Below the pieces are notes generated by a model, which was not told where the DNA came from, ran no database searches, and was given only the letters and a program-made list of their open reading frames with translations. Of a stretch of DNA of 64,000 bases, positions 27,001 through 35,039 are shown piece by piece. The DNA is taken from NCBI RefSeq assembly GCF_007829335.1, contig NZ_VIWO01000001.1:1860001-1924000 (forward strand). The letters run 5' to 3'. The position numbers were made by a program, and so were the translations under genes. Source of the DNA: Chitinophaga polysaccharea (GTDB lineage: Bacteria; Bacteroidota; Bacteroidia; Chitinophagales; Chitinophagaceae). How positions within the stretch are numbered: position 1 is the first letter of the stretch; every line of letters begins with the position of its first letter.

Positions 27001-27543
27001 GGAAAGAATACAGCAGATAGTAGCGGCGACTTACGTGTGATTGGTAACAACACGCCCCGCTACCAATACAGCCTGAATCTGAATTTCGATTATAAAGGAT
27101 TTGACCTGGGTATTTTCCTGCAGGGAATTGCCAAACGCGATGCCTGGGTGGGGTCTAACTACTTCTGGGGAATTACCGGCGATGAATGGCAAAGCTCTCC
27201 ATTTACTGTACAGGCCAATAACCGTTATACTGCCAGTACGCCTAATGGCTACTTCCCTAAATACTATATGAGCAGCGAAAATAACAAGAACACACAAGTA
27301 CAGTCAAGATACCTGCAGAATGCGGCCTATCTCCGTATTAAAAGCGTACAGTTGGGATATACCTTACCAGCCAGTATGCTGTCTCATGTGCGTATACAAA
27401 AGGTAAGGGTATACTTCAATGTGGAAAACCTGGCTACGTTTACGAAGCTGATTAAAACTATAGATCCGGAACTATCTATCAGCGATGCTAAAATTTATCC
27501 TTTGCAGAGGACTTTCTCTTGTGGCATCAATGTTATTCTTTAA
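24073..27543 (+). CDS. SusC-family TonB-dependent transducer with STN domain
   Basis: A 1156-residue protein. A long N-terminal region precedes the signal helix (MKLTAFILLISFLQISAKGLAQ from about residue 24). Residues about 48-115 form an STN domain (ITLVERDKPIGEVLHKIEQQ and FKGQGLSWKI), which contacts FecR. A carboxypeptidase-regulatory domain (RGRIVDNTGNPVPGATIQLKG) comes next, then the TonB plug starting at ENVVVVGYGTQKKVNLTGAV and DAASTAIYGSSAPYGVILITTKKG (in parts). The barrel ends SCGINVIL. The STN domain and the sigma/FecR genes upstream show that this transporter both imports its substrate and signals to induce itself. The substrate is not evident, since no degradative enzymes are linked. 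Confidence 0.95.
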   Translation: MYLTACLINNGRRVRLLTKIWKIMKLTAFILLISFLQISAKGLAQKITLVERDKPIGEVLHKIEQQSGYKFWYHSGDLDDTHAINIEARNLPLSQVLDICFKGQGLSWKIIKETIVLNRVITPAPAAPLADTLRGRIVDNTGNPVPGATIQLKGSKVAAISNTDGYYRLPGISGDAIIIVSSIGFQRQEIATAGRSHLDIKIVPEVSMLENVVVVGYGTQKKVNLTGAVTQVSGEVLDNRPITRISQGLQGMVAGLNIVTNTGGGAPNATQNINIRGYTGLGTTGGPLVVIDGIQGGDINAINPNDVESISVLKDAASTAIYGSSAPYGVILITTKKGKLGQPTKIAYNNNLSWAQAINLPKMLNSLDFANLYNEAFVNAGKAPDFNDETIARIKAYQDGTLATQTIKNPNAPNGWNSWASSNANNDWFKIYFKNFAFSQQHNISVSGASEKSNYYISVGYNDRSGMYNFGKDDFKRFNIRANLTSNVTNWLTFNFRSTMSRSLYNTPNVYSGQTGGNYMHQIARKYPTVALINPDGHYSDESNVLLHLQGGRDKSTEDQPMLTGEFQIKPLKGWDITMNYTFDGDMYDRQNQLKTVYVFLPDGTTAPSSGTSPNSFTRNNYRNEHHIVNAFTSYEKDFNRHHFRIMGGFTSELTNYTSYSASNTQLYSNDIPALNLTYNPTPSVGDQVRRLAVEGYFGRFNYNFAGKYLLEINGRYDGTSRFLAGRRWKLSPGVSAGWNLDRENFWKSISPVINAFKLRASYGSSPDQMFLGDPGIYSYYPFYPLLGTTSPNNTSWLFGGNKQASVSQPPLVNPDLTWVTTTSYGIGTDMALLNNRLTVSYDYYIRKASDFAGPAAVVPVLLGTGLPSVNNAAIQTKGFEVTAQWSDMIGKLHYSARASLSDYRGKVVAYNNPPRSLSTWYVGQQMGEIWGYTTNGLYQSDADAAKAPVASFWKNGWRAGDVSYADLNGDGQINNGKNTADSSGDLRVIGNNTPRYQYSLNLNFDYKGFDLGIFLQGIAKRDAWVGSNYFWGITGDEWQSSPFTVQANNRYTASTPNGYFPKYYMSSENNKNTQVQSRYLQNAAYLRIKSVQLGYTLPASMLSHVRIQKVRVYFNVENLATFTKLIKTIDPELSISDAKIYPLQRTFSCGINVIL

Positions 27544-27562
27544 TTCAATTAATATCAGAGAT

Positions 27563-29323
27563 ATGCGTTCGTTTAAAATATTGCTGGCCTGCGTGATTAT
27601 TGGCTGTACGTTGTTTTCCTGTAAGAAAGATTTCCTGGAGAGATCGCCGGAAAGTGTGATCAGTGATGCTCAATACTGGCAAAGTGCCAATGATCTGAAA
27701 TTATACGCCAACGGTTTCTATACTGCGTTTCCTTCCTATACTGGTTTTGGTACCATTGGTATATATGGTGATGATGCCGATCAGGGAAGTGATAATATGA
27801 TTTATATCAATTACAACACCTGGATGAACGGGGAAACAATTGTGCCCTCCACCGGTGGTGGATGGTCGTCATGGGGCACCCTGCGTAATATCAACTACCT
27901 GCTGGCGAATTACGGGAAAGTGAAAGATTCCTGGAGTAATATGAAGCCCTATGTAGGAGAGGCATTGTTTTTCAGGGCTTATTTTTATTTTGGTATGATG
28001 AAGCGTTTCGGCGCGCTGCCATGGGTAACTAAGCCATTAACATCCACATCGCCGGAGTTATATAGTAAAAGGCTGGCCCGTAATATTATTGCCGACTCCA
28101 TCCTGGCAGACCTGGATAGCGCTATCAGCTATCTGCCTTCCAAAACGGCTTCTCCCGCAGGCAGGGTATATAAAGAATACGTGATGGCATTTCAGTCGCG
28201 GGTAGCCTTGTTTGAAGGTACCTGGGAAAAATACCTGGCCGGCACTCCCTTTGGTGTAACCGGTAGCAATGGCGGTAAATACTTGCAGAAAGCAGCAGAT
28301 GCAGCCAATAAGGTAATGAGTACTGGTATCTTTTCATTGGATAATGTGGGGAAAAATTATGGTTACTGGTCGCTGTTTAATCAAACAGACTACTCTGGCA
28401 GCAAGGAGGTGATGTTCTGGCGCCAGTATAATGCCACCACCGGCCCGGCTCATAACTGGCACAGATATACGAATTCCGGGGCAGGGCGCGGATTGACCAA
28501 GAGCCTGGTGGATGATTACCTGTGTATGGATGGCAATCCTATTGCTGTCAGTCCACTTTACCAGGGCGACGACTCACTGACTACTGTTGTACGTGGCCGG
28601 GATCCCCGACTGGCGCAAACCATGTATGTAAACGATGGTAATCACATTGTTACTAACAACCAGCCTGGAGGTGTACCCAACCTGATTTTCACTTTGCCAA
28701 CTTTTGGTTCGGCCAATGAAAATAAACCGGCTACTGGTTACCAGGTATACAAAGGCAACAACCCGGATTACTATCAACAGTATGCTGCCGAAATTGGCAC
28801 TACCGGTTTAATCCTATTCCGTTATGCAGAAGTACTGCTTAACTATGCAGAGGCTAAAGCAGAATTGGGCACCCTGACACAGGGCGATGTAGACATGTCG
28901 ATTAATAAACTCCGGCAACGGGTAGGTATGCCCGATATGAATATTGGGACGTTGCCTACAGATCCTAACTGGATATTTCCTAATCTCAGCCCGGTTATTA
29001 ACGAGGTGCGCCGGGAACGACGGGTGGAACTGGCCTGCGAAGGTTTCCGGCATGATGATGTGTTGAGATGGGGTGCTGCAGGCAGATTATTTGTGGGATG
29101 GCAGCCATTAGGCGCCAAATTGAATCAATGGGTTACGGTAGTTCCGGCTTCTCAGCTGTCTGGCTATCCTACCAATGCAGCGGGTTATATCCAGCTGTAT
29201 AAGAATTCTCCGGCGATGGCTTCCGGTTATAAGTTTAATGTAAACCGGGATTATCTTTCCCCGCTTCCGCTGTCGGAGTTACAGGTGCCGAACAGCGTGA
29301 TGGAACAGAATCCCAACTGGTAA
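27563..29323 (+). CDS. SusD-family outer-membrane lipoprotein
   Basis: From the ATG at 27563 the protein is 586 residues and begins MRSFKILLACVIIGCTLFSC, with lipobox LFSC and Cys20. An earlier in-frame ATG at 27485 lies inside susC and would bury the signal peptide, so it is rejected. The body shows SusD features: VGEALFFRAYFYFGMMKRFG near 140, ILFRYAEVLLNYAEAKAELG near 430 and RRERRVELACEGFRHDDVLRWG near 500 (quoted in overlapping pieces). It pairs with the SusC protein encoded 19 bases upstream. At 586 residues it is longer than the starch SusD type but common for this subgroup. A very strong terminator follows. Confidence 0.94.
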   Translation: MRSFKILLACVIIGCTLFSCKKDFLERSPESVISDAQYWQSANDLKLYANGFYTAFPSYTGFGTIGIYGDDADQGSDNMIYINYNTWMNGETIVPSTGGGWSSWGTLRNINYLLANYGKVKDSWSNMKPYVGEALFFRAYFYFGMMKRFGALPWVTKPLTSTSPELYSKRLARNIIADSILADLDSAISYLPSKTASPAGRVYKEYVMAFQSRVALFEGTWEKYLAGTPFGVTGSNGGKYLQKAADAANKVMSTGIFSLDNVGKNYGYWSLFNQTDYSGSKEVMFWRQYNATTGPAHNWHRYTNSGAGRGLTKSLVDDYLCMDGNPIAVSPLYQGDDSLTTVVRGRDPRLAQTMYVNDGNHIVTNNQPGGVPNLIFTLPTFGSANENKPATGYQVYKGNNPDYYQQYAAEIGTTGLILFRYAEVLLNYAEAKAELGTLTQGDVDMSINKLRQRVGMPDMNIGTLPTDPNWIFPNLSPVINEVRRERRVELACEGFRHDDVLRWGAAGRLFVGWQPLGAKLNQWVTVVPASQLSGYPTNAAGYIQLYKNSPAMASGYKFNVNRDYLSPLPLSELQVPNSVMEQNPNW

Positions 29324-29348
29324 GTGGTTAATAACATCAACGTTTATA

Positions 29349-29383
29349 CGAAAAATGACAGGCGCGATGCCTGTCATTTTTCG
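29349..29383. terminator. Perfect 15-bp terminator hairpin after SusD
   Basis: CGAAAAATGACAGGC (29349-29363) pairs fully with GCCTGTCATTTTTCG (29369-29383), with a 5-base loop. The T tract is part of the 3' arm, so the site can work in both directions. Confidence 0.9.
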
Positions 29384-29480
29384 TTAGTGGTAGCGAAAAA
29401 TCAGGCGGGGATCATTACAACATATAATTCTTTTTTGTAGATTCCCGTTCAGAAGGAAGCTTTTAATACTATTTAAACCC

Positions 29481-29894
29481 ATGGTCATGAAAATCAGGAA
29501 AAGTTTTGTAGTGGTGGCGGCACTGGTGGCAGTCGGCACCCTATGTTCTCTCGCATTGCCTCAGCAGCCTGAGAAGGCAAAGAATCTGAAGGTATTGCCT
29601 AAGGATATCAGCCACGAAGAGCTGATTGCAACCATGCGCGGTTTCAATGCCGCCCTGGGTGTAAAATGTAATTTCTGTCACGAGCCGAGTAAAGATGATC
29701 CCAAAAAACTGGATTTTGCCAGTGATGCCAATCCTCACAAGGGCACTGCACGGGATATGATGAAGATGACCAAAAGGATTAACAAGAAGTTCTTCAAGGG
29801 TTCGGAGGTAATGGCAGTAAGCTGCTATACCTGTCACCATGGTAATGAAGAACCGAAAACCAAGCCAGACGCAGCTCCCGAAGCTGCCAAGTAG
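29481..29894 (+). CDS. Small diheme c-type cytochrome
   Basis: A 137-residue protein with a signal peptide (hydrophobic run VVVAALVAVGTLCSLAL) and two heme c attachment sites, CNFCH (around residue 62) and CYTCH (around residue 115). It resembles the PF02276-like cytochromes that Bacteroidota and Acidobacteria encode singly, with SHEELIATMRGFNAALGVKC before the first heme. The charged Lys/Pro/Glu-rich tail after the second heme looks flexible. It should act as a periplasmic electron carrier; its partner is not in view. The second ATG at 29487 (MKIRKSF) may be the real start. A short terminator follows at 29907. Confidence 0.88.
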   Translation: MVMKIRKSFVVVAALVAVGTLCSLALPQQPEKAKNLKVLPKDISHEELIATMRGFNAALGVKCNFCHEPSKDDPKKLDFASDANPHKGTARDMMKMTKRINKKFFKGSEVMAVSCYTCHHGNEEPKTKPDAAPEAAK

Positions 29895-29906
29895 ATTTTT
29901 AAAAGG

Positions 29907-29929
29907 AGCCGCTGTAAGCGGCTTTTTTT
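29907..29929 (+). terminator. Intrinsic terminator after cytochrome gene
   Basis: The 6-bp stem AGCCGC/GCGGCT (29907-29912 with 29918-29923), with loop TGTAA, is followed by a run of T. Confidence 0.85.
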
Positions 29930-30014
29930 ATAGCATTTAGCCCATTTTGCCGCCCCGTTTTTGGGATTCATATGTTATTTTATTAATTTATGGCTATCCT
30001 GGTGGGAAAATCAG

Positions 30015-30022
30015 TATCTTTG
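30015..30022 (+). promoter_or_regulatory. -7 promoter element (TATCTTTG) of the helicase gene
   Basis: A full match to TAnnTTTG, in an AT-rich region. It would start RNA near 30029, leaving a leader of about 140 bases that is pyrimidine-rich (CACTCTCTCCAG and CTGCTCTCTCTC). Such long leaders are typical of cold-responsive DEAD-box helicase genes; that role is inferred here. Confidence 0.6.
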
Positions 30023-30167
30023 CATCCGTCTGTTGAGTTAAAAGCATAAAGCATAGTTATTCACTCTCTCCAGTCCGGAAATCTTTTCTTTACTGCTCTC
30101 TCTCAATTGTGATAACGCTAAAGACGAAGAGGCGTTATTTAATATTTATTACATCAGATATATCAAT

Positions 30168-31412
30168 ATGTTATTTGAGCAATTAGGGCTTATTGCGCCC
30201 ATTTTAAAAGCTGTTAAAAACGAAGGTTATACCACACCTACCCCTATACAACAACAATCTATCCCTATTGTACTGGAAGGTAAAGACCTGCTGGGCTGCG
30301 CACAAACCGGTACCGGTAAAACGGCTGCGTTTGCTATTCCAATTTTACAGCTATTGTACAACAGCACCCCGGCTACACAGGGATATAAGCATATACGTAC
30401 CCTGATATTGACCCCTACCAGGGAACTGGCGGTACAGATCGACGAAAGTTTTGCCGCCTACGGTAAATATACAGGGCTTAAACATGATGTCATTTTTGGA
30501 GGTGTACCACAGCACCGGCAAACCATTGCTCTGCGTAATGGCACCGATGTACTGATTGCTACCCCCGGCCGCCTGCTCGACCTGATGAACCAGGGCTATG
30601 TTTACCTGAACCATCTCGAGATTTTTGTGCTGGATGAGGCAGACCGTATGCTGGACATGGGCTTTATCAATGATATCAAGAAGGTTATCCGGGAGTTGCC
30701 GCAGCAGCGTCAAACGCTGTTCTTTTCTGCTACCATGCCGCCGAGCATTGCGCAGTTGGCTAATTCCCTGTTGTATAAGCCGGAAAAGGTAACTATTACG
30801 CCGGTATCTACTACCGCGGAAAGAATTGAACAATCCGTATATTTTGTGAAGAAGAAAGATAAACAGCAGTTGCTGGATCACCTGCTGAAAGATAAACGGA
30901 TAGAACGCACCATTGTATTTACACAAACCAAGCATGGCGCCGACAGGATTGCCAAGAACCTGAAGAAGCGCAATATCAATGCTGATGCCTTACATGGCGA
31001 TAAATCGCAGACCTCCCGTCAAAATACGCTCAGCAACTTTAAGAATGGGCGTTTGCGTGTATTGGTGGCTACGGATATTGCTGCCCGGGGAATAGATGTG
31101 GATGCATTGGAACATGTGATCAACTATGACCTGCCGAATGTTTCTGAAACTTATGTACATCGTATAGGCAGAACTGGTAGAGCAGGCGCCGTAGGCTATG
31201 CGCTTTCTTTTTGTGATACCGAAGAAAGACCCTATCTCCACAGCATTAATAAACTGACCCGGCAAACGATTCCTTCTGTTTCGCACCCTTTTGAAGAGGC
31301 GGCGCTCATAGAGGCCCACAATACCAACCCGGATTTGCCCAAGGCAGAGCCCCGGAGGCCTAAGCCGAAGAACAGAAGAGGTAAGATAGATAAGCGTGAC
31401 AGAACCTTCTAG
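30168..31412 (+). CDS. DEAD-box ATP-dependent RNA helicase (RhlE-like)
   Basis: A 414-residue helicase with all core motifs in order: Q motif region ([18 protein letters not shown]), Walker [29 protein letters not shown] (around residue 161), SAT, and [10 protein letters not shown] near 330. The C-terminal tail after residue 385 is short and very basic ([17 protein letters not shown]), as in RhlE proteins, and probably binds RNA. The role is ATP-driven unwinding of short RNA duplexes in ribosome assembly or mRNA decay, including cold adaptation. It has its own promoter and a long 5' leader. The gene converges on DUF2252 with a shared hairpin between them. Confidence 0.95.
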   Translation: MLFEQLGLIAPILKAVKNEGYTTPTPIQQQSIPIVLEGKDLLGCAQTGTGKTAAFAIPILQLLYNSTPATQGYKHIRTLILTPTRELAVQIDESFAAYGKYTGLKHDVIFGGVPQHRQTIALRNGTDVLIATPGRLLDLMNQGYVYLNHLEIFVLDEADRMLDMGFINDIKKVIRELPQQRQTLFFSATMPPSIAQLANSLLYKPEKVTITPVSTTAERIEQSVYFVKKKDKQQLLDHLLKDKRIERTIVFTQTKHGADRIAKNLKKRNINADALHGDKSQTSRQNTLSNFKNGRLRVLVATDIAARGIDVDALEHVINYDLPNVSETYVHRIGRTGRAGAVGYALSFCDTEERPYLHSINKLTRQTIPSVSHPFEEAALIEAHNTNPDLPKAEPRRPKPKNRRGKIDKRDRTF

Positions 31413-31418
31413 TCACTT

Positions 31419-31490
31419 AAAGTATTATAAGTAGCAAAGGCGCAAAGAGTGTTGATCATCTCTTTGCGCCTTTGCTACTTATAATACTTT
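31419..31490. terminator. Exceptional 31-bp inverted repeat between convergent genes
   Basis: Positions 31419-31449 pair without a single mismatch with 31460-31490 around a 10-base loop (TGTTGATCAT). The arms contain GCAAAGGCGCAAAGAG. It lies 7 bases after the helicase stop and 9 bases before the DUF2252 stop, so it can end transcripts from both sides. It is about twice as long as the other terminator stems in the window, and may be a dispersed intergenic repeat. Confidence 0.8.
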
Positions 31491-31498
31491 GTGATGCT

Positions 31499-32845
31499 TT
31501 ATTCCTTCTTTGCTGGTAGTTTACCAGCTTTGATGGCTTTCAGGAAGTCGGCATAGTCTTTTTCCGTTTGATCGGCATAGGCTACCGCAAATTTGCCAAT
31601 GGCTTCATCCATGATATCGGCTTTTCCCATGTAGCCGCTGATCATATCTCCTCTTCCTGTTTTGGCGTGGGCCCTGGCCAGCACCTTTCCGCAGAGGCCT
31701 GCATAGGCGCCCAGAACTTCTTTATCGAAATGTTCTACATCCGGGGCTATTTTGCGGTCTCTCAGCTGCCGCAGGTAGTAGTGGCGGTTTTCCAGTCCGG
31801 TGCTCCATCCAAGGAAAATATCGCTGGCTGCCTGCACGAGGCGTTGCCCCTGTACTACGCGCTCTCCATTGTGTTTGTATTTGCACTTGCCTGTATAGGC
31901 TTCCAGTACACTGTTGCGGGCCTCTTTCACCTGCATAAAGAGCGGCTCATTTTTATCGTTCATCATCAGGGCTACATAACAGCGGGTGCCTACGCTACCT
32001 ACTCCTACTACTTTCAGGGCCAGGTCTACTATCCGGTATTGACTCATCAGGTAGCGCCGGTCGTCCTGGAGGGTATTGAGATACGACTCCAGGAAGTGGT
32101 GTACCATTTCCTTTTGTTTAACCAGGTCGATGGTATGATATACCAGCGGATGTTGATCCGCTATTTCGAAGTTGCCTAAGACGCCTGTTGTTATTTTATA
32201 TAACACCTTTTCAGGCGTGCTTTTCTCTGCTTTATCTATGGCGGTTTTCAGCATGGTTTTCACCTTTTCGCTTTTGCTGTTGTTTAACAGGCCGGGTATA
32301 TCAAATTTCATATACCATAGATCGAGTGTGTTCATTTGGGCATATTCGGCGATGGCATTTCGATAAGCGCTGGCTACATCTATGGCCATTTGCCGGGCAT
32401 CGGCTTCCCGCATGCTGTTATGCCGGGCAGCCAACACAAAGCTGGTGGCCAGCCGTTTGATATCCCATTCCCAGGGAGCCGGCAGTGTTTCATCGAAATC
32501 GTTGGCATCGAAGATGAGGTTTCGTTCGGGTGTAGCAAAACCGCCGAAGTTCATCAAGTGGCAATCGCCCATCGCCTGCACCTGTAGTTGTGTATGCGGA
32601 AGTCCGGCCAGGTCGCGTGCCATAATATCGGCGTTGCCCCTGTAAAAGGCAAATGGGGAAGTGCTCATTCTGCCGCAACGAATAGGAATCAGTTCTTCCA
32701 CCCGGCCTGCATTGGATGCCTGTATGGCCTGTAAAATAGTAGGGCGTTGTTTCGGTAGTTTAAATATTCCCTGGGAAGTGCGGGGAATGCTGTCCCTGAT
32801 TTGTTTACCCGGATTAGATAGGGTGGTAGTGGTATTCGTGCTCAT
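31499..32845 (-). CDS. DUF2252 family protein
   Basis: A 448-residue cytoplasmic protein matching DUF2252 along its length. The diagnostic segments are RCGRMSTSPFAFYRGNADIM (around residue 57), GDCHLMNFGGFATPE (around 95), DANDFDETLPAPWEWDIKRL (around 115), and VGVGSVGTRCYVALM near 290. The fold resembles aminoglycoside phosphotransferase-like kinases. The HxxN and DFD patterns here look like the catalytic and metal-binding loops, so a small-molecule kinase role is possible but unproven. It stands alone between the helicase terminator and the DUF1266 gene. The last ~15 residues are Lys-rich. Confidence 0.9.
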   Translation of the reverse strand: MSTNTTTTLSNPGKQIRDSIPRTSQGIFKLPKQRPTILQAIQASNAGRVEELIPIRCGRMSTSPFAFYRGNADIMARDLAGLPHTQLQVQAMGDCHLMNFGGFATPERNLIFDANDFDETLPAPWEWDIKRLATSFVLAARHNSMREADARQMAIDVASAYRNAIAEYAQMNTLDLWYMKFDIPGLLNNSKSEKVKTMLKTAIDKAEKSTPEKVLYKITTGVLGNFEIADQHPLVYHTIDLVKQKEMVHHFLESYLNTLQDDRRYLMSQYRIVDLALKVVGVGSVGTRCYVALMMNDKNEPLFMQVKEARNSVLEAYTGKCKYKHNGERVVQGQRLVQAASDIFLGWSTGLENRHYYLRQLRDRKIAPDVEHFDKEVLGAYAGLCGKVLARAHAKTGRGDMISGYMGKADIMDEAIGKFAVAYADQTEKDYADFLKAIKAGKLPAKKE

Positions 32846-33001
32846 TGGGATCTTGTTAATAACTAAACGTTAGGACTACACGACTTGTTTTATTTATGCT
32901 GGAAGTTACGTCTTTCGCTTGTAGGTGAACGCTGATTTTTAGTAAGGTAGTAGCGATCATCTCATTAAGTATTAATATTATAAATTTCTATAAACATTAA
33001 T

Positions 33002-33009
33002 TATATTTG
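33002..33009 (+). promoter_or_regulatory. Candidate -7 promoter element (TATATTTG)
   Basis: Matches TAnnTTTG in an AT-rich gap upstream of the DUF1266 gene at 33134. It implies a leader of about 115 bases. The surrounding 288-nt gap (32846-33133) shows no gene. Confidence 0.4.
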
Positions 33010-33133
33010 ATATGTAAAATTATTTTTAGAAAACTTTTTGCTAATTTTATACGTAAGTAACAGTGTACCAGTCATTTTAACCGGGCCATAACCACCAATA
33101 TAAACCATATATCCTTAACCTTAACCATATACT

Positions 33134-34036
33134 ATGGACCAGCAATACATGGACAAGTACTGGGAGCAATTGCGTAACATGGGATTTAGCGAAGATATGA
33201 TTAACCTCTACAAGCAGCAGGTAGAGCAGTCGATGAATCAGGCTGACAGCTGGAATGCACAAATGAGCGTATTTACGGAAAATATTAAGCAGTTCAACCA
33301 GATGTTTGGCGGCGATGATGCAGATGTATGCGACATGGATGATCGGCCACAGGTTATTCGCCTGCATACCGGCAGTCGTTTAATGCCGGAGCAGCAATGG
33401 GCCGTTGCTTGCGGGGCTGATATTGCATTCGTAAATCAACAATACCTGAATGATATTACTACCGGGGTGAGCAAGGCTGACTGCCGGGAGCAGTTGTCGG
33501 AATGGTGGGATATTGACAGTACCGCCGAATTGGTAGACATGTTGACCTGGCTCCGGGAAAGCGGTCATAGGATTGAATATGATATTATCTGGCAGGCTAT
33601 CAACATGGTATCCATGAAAGAAAGCAAGGCCTTTTTAAGAGAATATATTGCCAGCAATGAGCTGGAAGAGGCCGTGGTAATGGAGCGTTTGCGCAACACC
33701 CGCGATGCCCTGGAACTGTTTAAAGAATGGAAGCTGATTGATAAATCATTGCAACCGGATATGCTGATCTGGGATTTTGCCAGAATTATTAATCTTAGCC
33801 GGGCAGGCTACGATGCGGGTTATCTTACCTATGAAGCGGCGTTGGATTATATGATGCAGTGCGTGCCGCTGATTAAGCGGAGTTATACTTCCTGGCGGCA
33901 TCTTTCTCTTTCCTACCAGTTTGCCCGCTGTGTATGGAATGGCGTGGAAATGGGAAGTTTTGAAACACTACATGCCAACATGGAATACCTGCTGCTGGCG
34001 CCGGAAAGTCCCTGGAAGCGACTATCTTTCAGGTAA
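33134..34036 (+). CDS. DUF1266 domain protein
   Basis: A 300-residue protein without a signal peptide. The N-terminal ~60 residues are polar and Gln/Met-rich (MDQQYMDKYWEQLRNMGFSEDMINLY). From about residue 90 the DUF1266 domain appears. WWDIDSTAELVDMLTWL (near 125) and LIWDFARIINLSRAGYDAGYL (near 215) carry the conserved Trp-Asp, Arg and Gly-Tyr pattern of the family. DUF1266 proteins are cytoplasmic and often appear near secretion or competition genes, but no function is established. The 3' end is separated by only 3 bases from the stop of the convergent gene at 34040, and no terminator fits between. Confidence 0.85.
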   Translation: MDQQYMDKYWEQLRNMGFSEDMINLYKQQVEQSMNQADSWNAQMSVFTENIKQFNQMFGGDDADVCDMDDRPQVIRLHTGSRLMPEQQWAVACGADIAFVNQQYLNDITTGVSKADCREQLSEWWDIDSTAELVDMLTWLRESGHRIEYDIIWQAINMVSMKESKAFLREYIASNELEEAVVMERLRNTRDALELFKEWKLIDKSLQPDMLIWDFARIINLSRAGYDAGYLTYEAALDYMMQCVPLIKRSYTSWRHLSLSYQFARCVWNGVEMGSFETLHANMEYLLLAPESPWKRLSFR

Positions 34037-34039
34037 GCC

Positions 34040-34936
34040 TTAATGTTGCCGGATCCTGTTTTGCTCACTGTCTTTCAGGTGCAGCAGGATATGCTTGGGC
34101 AGGAGGGGACTATCGAATGCCAGGTCGACCGATTTCTTCTGGAAGTCTTTTGCCCTGGGTACGCGATGAAATATTTCGTAGAGTGCAATAGGTTCTTCAT
34201 TGAAACCCACACAGGTACTTACAAAGCTCATTTCTCTGATCTGGTATCCCGCTTTATTGATATTATCTTCTATATCGGGGAGTCGCCCGATAAAATGACG
34301 TTGACGGATAAACGTAGTACTGTTCATAATAATAAAGATATAGTTGGCAAACGCGGTTACTTTACCATAGTACATATGATTGTCTCTTCCGGAGCGTTCT
34401 ACCAGGTATTCATCTCCTGACTTATATATTTCCAGGGCCGAGCGCCAGATACGTTCATGGGCTTTCTTACCGGGCTTAAAGGGGAGGTTCCGGTTATAGC
34501 AATACCAGTATCCTACCAGGTTGTCGAGTAATAAGCGGTTACTGCCGGCAATAGGAATATTGATTTTAAGTTCGTGAAAAGGGAACTGCGTGGTGGCATT
34601 GTTAATAAAATCGATGTAACTGCTGAATCCCAGGGTGGTGGCGATGATGTTTAATTTAGAGAAGTTAGGACTGCTGATAGTTGTTTGCTTCGATTTGACG
34701 CAGGCCGCCTTTAATTTTTTTATGATGAGATGTTCGTATAAATAGTTATCTCCAAATAATACGGGTGGTGTAGTGATCTTTTTGCGGTGGTGCTGTTTTT
34801 CTATCTGTATGTTAAACTCCTGTGCTACATAGGTCCACTCTGCCTTTGAAACATCTTCCCAGCTTGATTTTTTGAGATATTGATGTGCAATGTAGTTCAT
34901 TAATCGTTCCAGGTTAAGCAACTCTTCTTTACTCAT
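34040..34936 (-). CDS. Protein of unknown function, 298 residues
   Basis: I do not recognise this protein beyond general features. It is basic and hydrophilic, with no signal peptide or membrane segment. The N-terminal ~130 residues are helical and contain LNIIATTLGFSSYIDFINN (around 105-123). That resembles a short segment common in Bacteroidota regulator-like proteins of the type ALGYSSWxDF. The C-terminal half looks alpha/beta, with IYKSGDEYLVERSG, YYGKVTAFANYIFIIMNS and FVSTCVGFNEEPIALYEIFHR. A regulatory or sensor protein with a small ligand-binding domain is possible. Two tandem 11-bp repeats lie directly before its start codon. It converges on the DUF1266 gene and diverges from the gene at 35040. 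Confidence 0.7.
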   Translation of the reverse strand: MSKEELLNLERLMNYIAHQYLKKSSWEDVSKAEWTYVAQEFNIQIEKQHHRKKITTPPVLFGDNYLYEHLIIKKLKAACVKSKQTTISSPNFSKLNIIATTLGFSSYIDFINNATTQFPFHELKINIPIAGSNRLLLDNLVGYWYCYNRNLPFKPGKKAHERIWRSALEIYKSGDEYLVERSGRDNHMYYGKVTAFANYIFIIMNSTTFIRQRHFIGRLPDIEDNINKAGYQIREMSFVSTCVGFNEEPIALYEIFHRVPRAKDFQKKSVDLAFDSPLLPKHILLHLKDSEQNRIRQH

Positions 34937-34939
34937 AAT

Positions 34940-34961
34940 AATACGATTATAATACGATTAT
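34940..34961. repeat. Tandem 11-bp repeat (AATACGATTAT x2) upstream of the unknown gene
   Basis: Two exact adjacent copies, at 34940-34950 and 34951-34961, begin 4 bases before the start codon at 34936. Each copy is one helical turn long, so the pair would present the same face to a protein. This suits an operator, perhaps autoregulatory, though it may be chance slippage. Confidence 0.6.
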
Positions 34962-35039
34962 AGGTCGGTATAAGATACAAAGAATACGCGAGTCTTGTCT
35001 TTTTTTTCCATCTTTCGTATATGAATAAAAGATCGATAT

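Noticed and set aside
27485..27562. N-terminal extension of the second SusD inside susC
   Set aside because: A clean lipoprotein signal begins at the ATG at 27563; the extension overlaps susC and would bury the signal.
29336..29349. AACGTTT after the second SusD as a further LacI operator
   Set aside because: The core lacks the flanking A and the TGC arms, and it lies at a terminator downstream of an unrelated cassette.
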